Origin: Zeimonas sp032027205
GTDB taxonomy: Bacteria > Pseudomonadota > Gammaproteobacteria > Burkholderiales > Burkholderiaceae_E
Length of the DNA stretch: 64,000 nt
Direction of reading: 5' to 3'
NCBI GenBank assembly: GCA_032027205.1
Contig: JAVSMN010000001.1
Coordinates: 2,150,112-2,214,111, forward strand
Shown: positions 62,335 through 64,000 of the stretch, piece after piece
How the letters are laid out: every line of letters begins with the position of its first letter
Numbering within the stretch: the first letter of the stretch is position 1
The notes under the pieces: model-generated
Databases searched by the model: none
What the model was told of the DNA's origin: nothing
The model's input: only the letters and a program-made list of their open reading frames with translations
Made by a program: the position numbers and the translations under genes

Positions 62335-62973
62335 CTACTGCCGGGTGGCCGATCCGTTGCCGCCGATGCCCGACGTGCCCATCCCCTGCAGCATCGAGCC
62401 GAGATCCTCGGCGTGTTCCTCTTCTTTCGCGAGGATCTCCTCCAGCACGCGCCGCGAGGTGGGATCCTTGTCGGCGAGCCACTGCACGATCTCGCGATAG
62501 CTGTCGATCGCGATCCGCTCGGCGACGAGGTCCTCGCGGATCATGTCGACGAGATCCTTGCCCTCGGCGTACTGCGAGTGGCTGCGCTCGGCGAGCCGCT
62601 CGGGGTTCAGGTCGGGCTCGCCGCCCAGCTGCACGATGCGTTCGCACAGCTGGTCGGCGTGCTGCTGCTCCTCGTTCGCGTGCGCGAGGAACTCGGCCTT
62701 GACCGATTCCGACGCGATGCCCTGCGCCATGAAGTAGTGGCGCTTGTAGCGCAGCACGCAGACGATCTCGGTGGCGAGCGCGGTGTTCAGGACGTCGACC
62801 ACGGCCTGGCGGTCGGCCCCGTAGCTCGGCGTGATGGCGCCCCGCTCCATGTTCTCGCGCGCGCGACGGCGCAGCGTCTCGACGTCCTGCACGAACGGCG
62901 AGGACGCGCCCGGCGATATGGGCGAGGAACCGGTCGGCGACGAACTGGTGCGGGCGGTGCTTTTGTGGGGCAT
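62335..62973 (-). CDS. Ferritin-like (bacterioferritin/Dps-like) protein
   Basis: This 212-residue four-helix protein has ligand motifs of the ferritin-like superfamily: ALATEIVCVLRYKRHYF, EFLAHANEEQQHADQL, REDLVAERIAIDSYREI and ILAKEEEHAEDL (E and ExxH pairs). The first 35 residues are a Ser/Thr/Pro-rich tail, and a Gly/Ser-rich end follows the last helix. It probably stores or oxidises iron. It converges with the RND pump gene (3 bases apart). Confidence 0.85.
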   Translation of the reverse strand: MPHKSTARTSSSPTGSSPISPGASSPFVQDVETLRRRARENMERGAITPSYGADRQAVVDVLNTALATEIVCVLRYKRHYFMAQGIASESVKAEFLAHANEEQQHADQLCERIVQLGGEPDLNPERLAERSHSQYAEGKDLVDMIREDLVAERIAIDSYREIVQWLADKDPTSRRVLEEILAKEEEHAEDLGSMLQGMGTSGIGGNGSATRQ

Positions 62974-63094
62974 GACGGCGCTTCTCCCTCTCGATTCGTG
63001 GCGACGCGACGGCACGGCGCTACCCGCCGCTCCCGGTCGCCGGCGTTGGAGGAGCATTCGGCGCGCCCGCCGAATGCTGCCGCGCGGCGAACGG

Positions 63095-64000
63095 CTACAG
63101 GTTCGATGCGCTTCGTCGCTCGATCTGCAGCGACAGTCGGGCGACCCAGCCGACTGCGTCGGTCGTTGCGCGTTCGGCGATCGCGAAGGCATCGTCCTGC
63201 GCGCCGGCGAGAACCGACTCGAGTTCCTCGACCAGCGCTTCGAGCGGCTTCTGCGCGGCAACCAGCAGGTGCACGGGATCGTTGGAGGCCGGCAGTGCCT
63301 CGGCATCGGCTGCGACCGGCGCTTCGTCTTGCGCTGGCTCCGTGCCGCGATGCGCGTGGCGGAACGCGTCGAGCAGGTCGGCGCTCTGGACGTCGCCCAG
63401 TCCGCGCAGGCGCTCGGCGAGCGAGCGATAGCGCGACGCGATGGCTGCCAGACGCGCCTCGATGAAGTGGCGCAGCGCATCGGGCGACCCGACGAGCGCA
63501 GGCGCAACGGCAGGCGAGATGGGCAGCTCGCCGCGCCGTCGCTCGCGGTGGTACGCCTCCCGCCGCCAGCGGCGAAGGCGCGCGGCGTGATTCAGTTCCT
63601 CGGCCGCGAGACGCTCGGCTTCGATCGCAACGTTGCGTTCGGCCGCGTGTGCGGCCAGGTAGGCATAGAACGAAAACGCCCGCTGTTCGTTCTCGACGGC
63701 GATCGCGAACGCGCGGTAGGGCGTGAGCAGCGCGCTGCCGGCGATCTCCTCCCACGACGTCGCCAACTCGGCAGGCAGCACCCATCCGAAGTCGCCGGCG
63801 TCGGGAGCCGCGACGTCGAGACGCGACGCCCACCGCGCGACGCTCGCAACGTGTTCGCGCTCCTCCTCGAGCATGAGCCGGAATGCATCGGCCGTTTCGA
63901 CTTCCCCGCGGCGCCGCATCGTCTGTTCGAGCAGTTCGTAGCGGCGCACCGCTTCGCGCTCGATCGCCGTGGCAATGCCGACGAGCTTGACCAGGGTCAC
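63095..64000 (-). CDS. Ferritin-like domain protein (rubrerythrin-like), probably truncated by the window end
   Basis: At least 301 residues run up to the edge of the window; a GTG sits at the very end (64000), but the true start may lie beyond. The first 160 residues have di-iron motifs: IEREAVRRYELLEQ, LEEEREHVAS, ENEQRAFSFYAYLA and AAEELNHAARL, as in rubrerythrin/ferritin-like proteins. The second half is a mostly helical region of unknown role. It lies 121 bases upstream of the other ferritin-like gene on the same strand, which suggests a joint role in iron or peroxide handling. Confidence 0.7.
   Translation of the reverse strand: MTLVKLVGIATAIEREAVRRYELLEQTMRRRGEVETADAFRLMLEEEREHVASVARWASRLDVAAPDAGDFGWVLPAELATSWEEIAGSALLTPYRAFAIAVENEQRAFSFYAYLAAHAAERNVAIEAERLAAEELNHAARLRRWRREAYHRERRRGELPISPAVAPALVGSPDALRHFIEARLAAIASRYRSLAERLRGLGDVQSADLLDAFRHAHRGTEPAQDEAPVAADAEALPASNDPVHLLVAAQKPLEALVEELESVLAGAQDDAFAIAERATTDAVGWVARLSLQIERRSASNL

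Overview
The window is high-GC, densely packed bacterial chromosome and looks like a betaproteobacterium, probably Burkholderiales. The evidence is a leucine/isovalerate (liu) cluster led by a TetR-type regulator, an mreB-mreC-mreD-mrdA-rodA wall-elongation operon divergent from gatCAB, aceK, a PEP-CTERM protein and many 4-base start/stop overlaps. No tRNA, rRNA or CRISPR array was recognised.

Layout. 1-8543: end of a gamma-carbonic-anhydrase-like gene, then a minus-strand operon read TetR, mccB, methylglutaconyl-CoA hydratase, mccA, ghrA-like, HMG-CoA lyase, DUF1289, metallo-beta-lactamase-fold hydrolase. 8780-10945: AsmA-like protein. 10965-17186: a second minus-strand operon read isovaleryl-CoA dehydrogenase, aceK, thiolase, SDR, acyl-CoA dehydrogenase. 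Together the two operons encode isovaleryl-CoA to acetoacetate plus acetyl-CoA, with the isocitrate-dehydrogenase switch protein AceK tied in. 17340-24308: FG-GAP lipoprotein, thioesterase, PEP-CTERM protein, a RidA-like/SMUG1-like glycosylase pair, quinone oxidoreductase, OsmC and a TDT transporter. 24309-29892: rod-shape operon. 30065-33884: gatCAB with a lipoprotein gene between gatA and gatB. 34000-37705: dodecin, a two-component pair and pyrE.

37737-43775: exonuclease III (xthA) whose 3' end was displaced by about 5.2 kb of lower-GC DNA. A 19-bp repeat (one mismatch) marks both ends. The original 38-codon tail of xthA lies as a pseudogene at 43661-43775, and the inserted DNA supplies a replacement tail. 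The cargo is a compact ubiquitin-like conjugation module: a JAB peptidase fused to an E1/ThiF adenylyltransferase, a tandem ubiquitin-like protein fused to an E2-like domain, and a large unrecognised protein with a possible C-terminal winged helix. This is the most interesting segment.

43834-46558: Lrp-type regulator and an unusual fusion of ornithine aminotransferase with an arginine-dihydrolase-like (ArgZ/AgrE-type) domain, predicted to take arginine to glutamate semialdehyde in one polypeptide. 46883-52798: peroxiredoxin, then a 2-oxoacid:acceptor oxidoreductase operon (gamma, fused delta/GltD-like flavoprotein, alpha, beta) behind a possible FNR/ANR box, and a HAD hydrolase. 52942-56414: hemerythrin and a TRAP transporter. 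56587-62331: RND efflux operon. 62335-64000: two ferritin-like proteins, the last cut by the window end.
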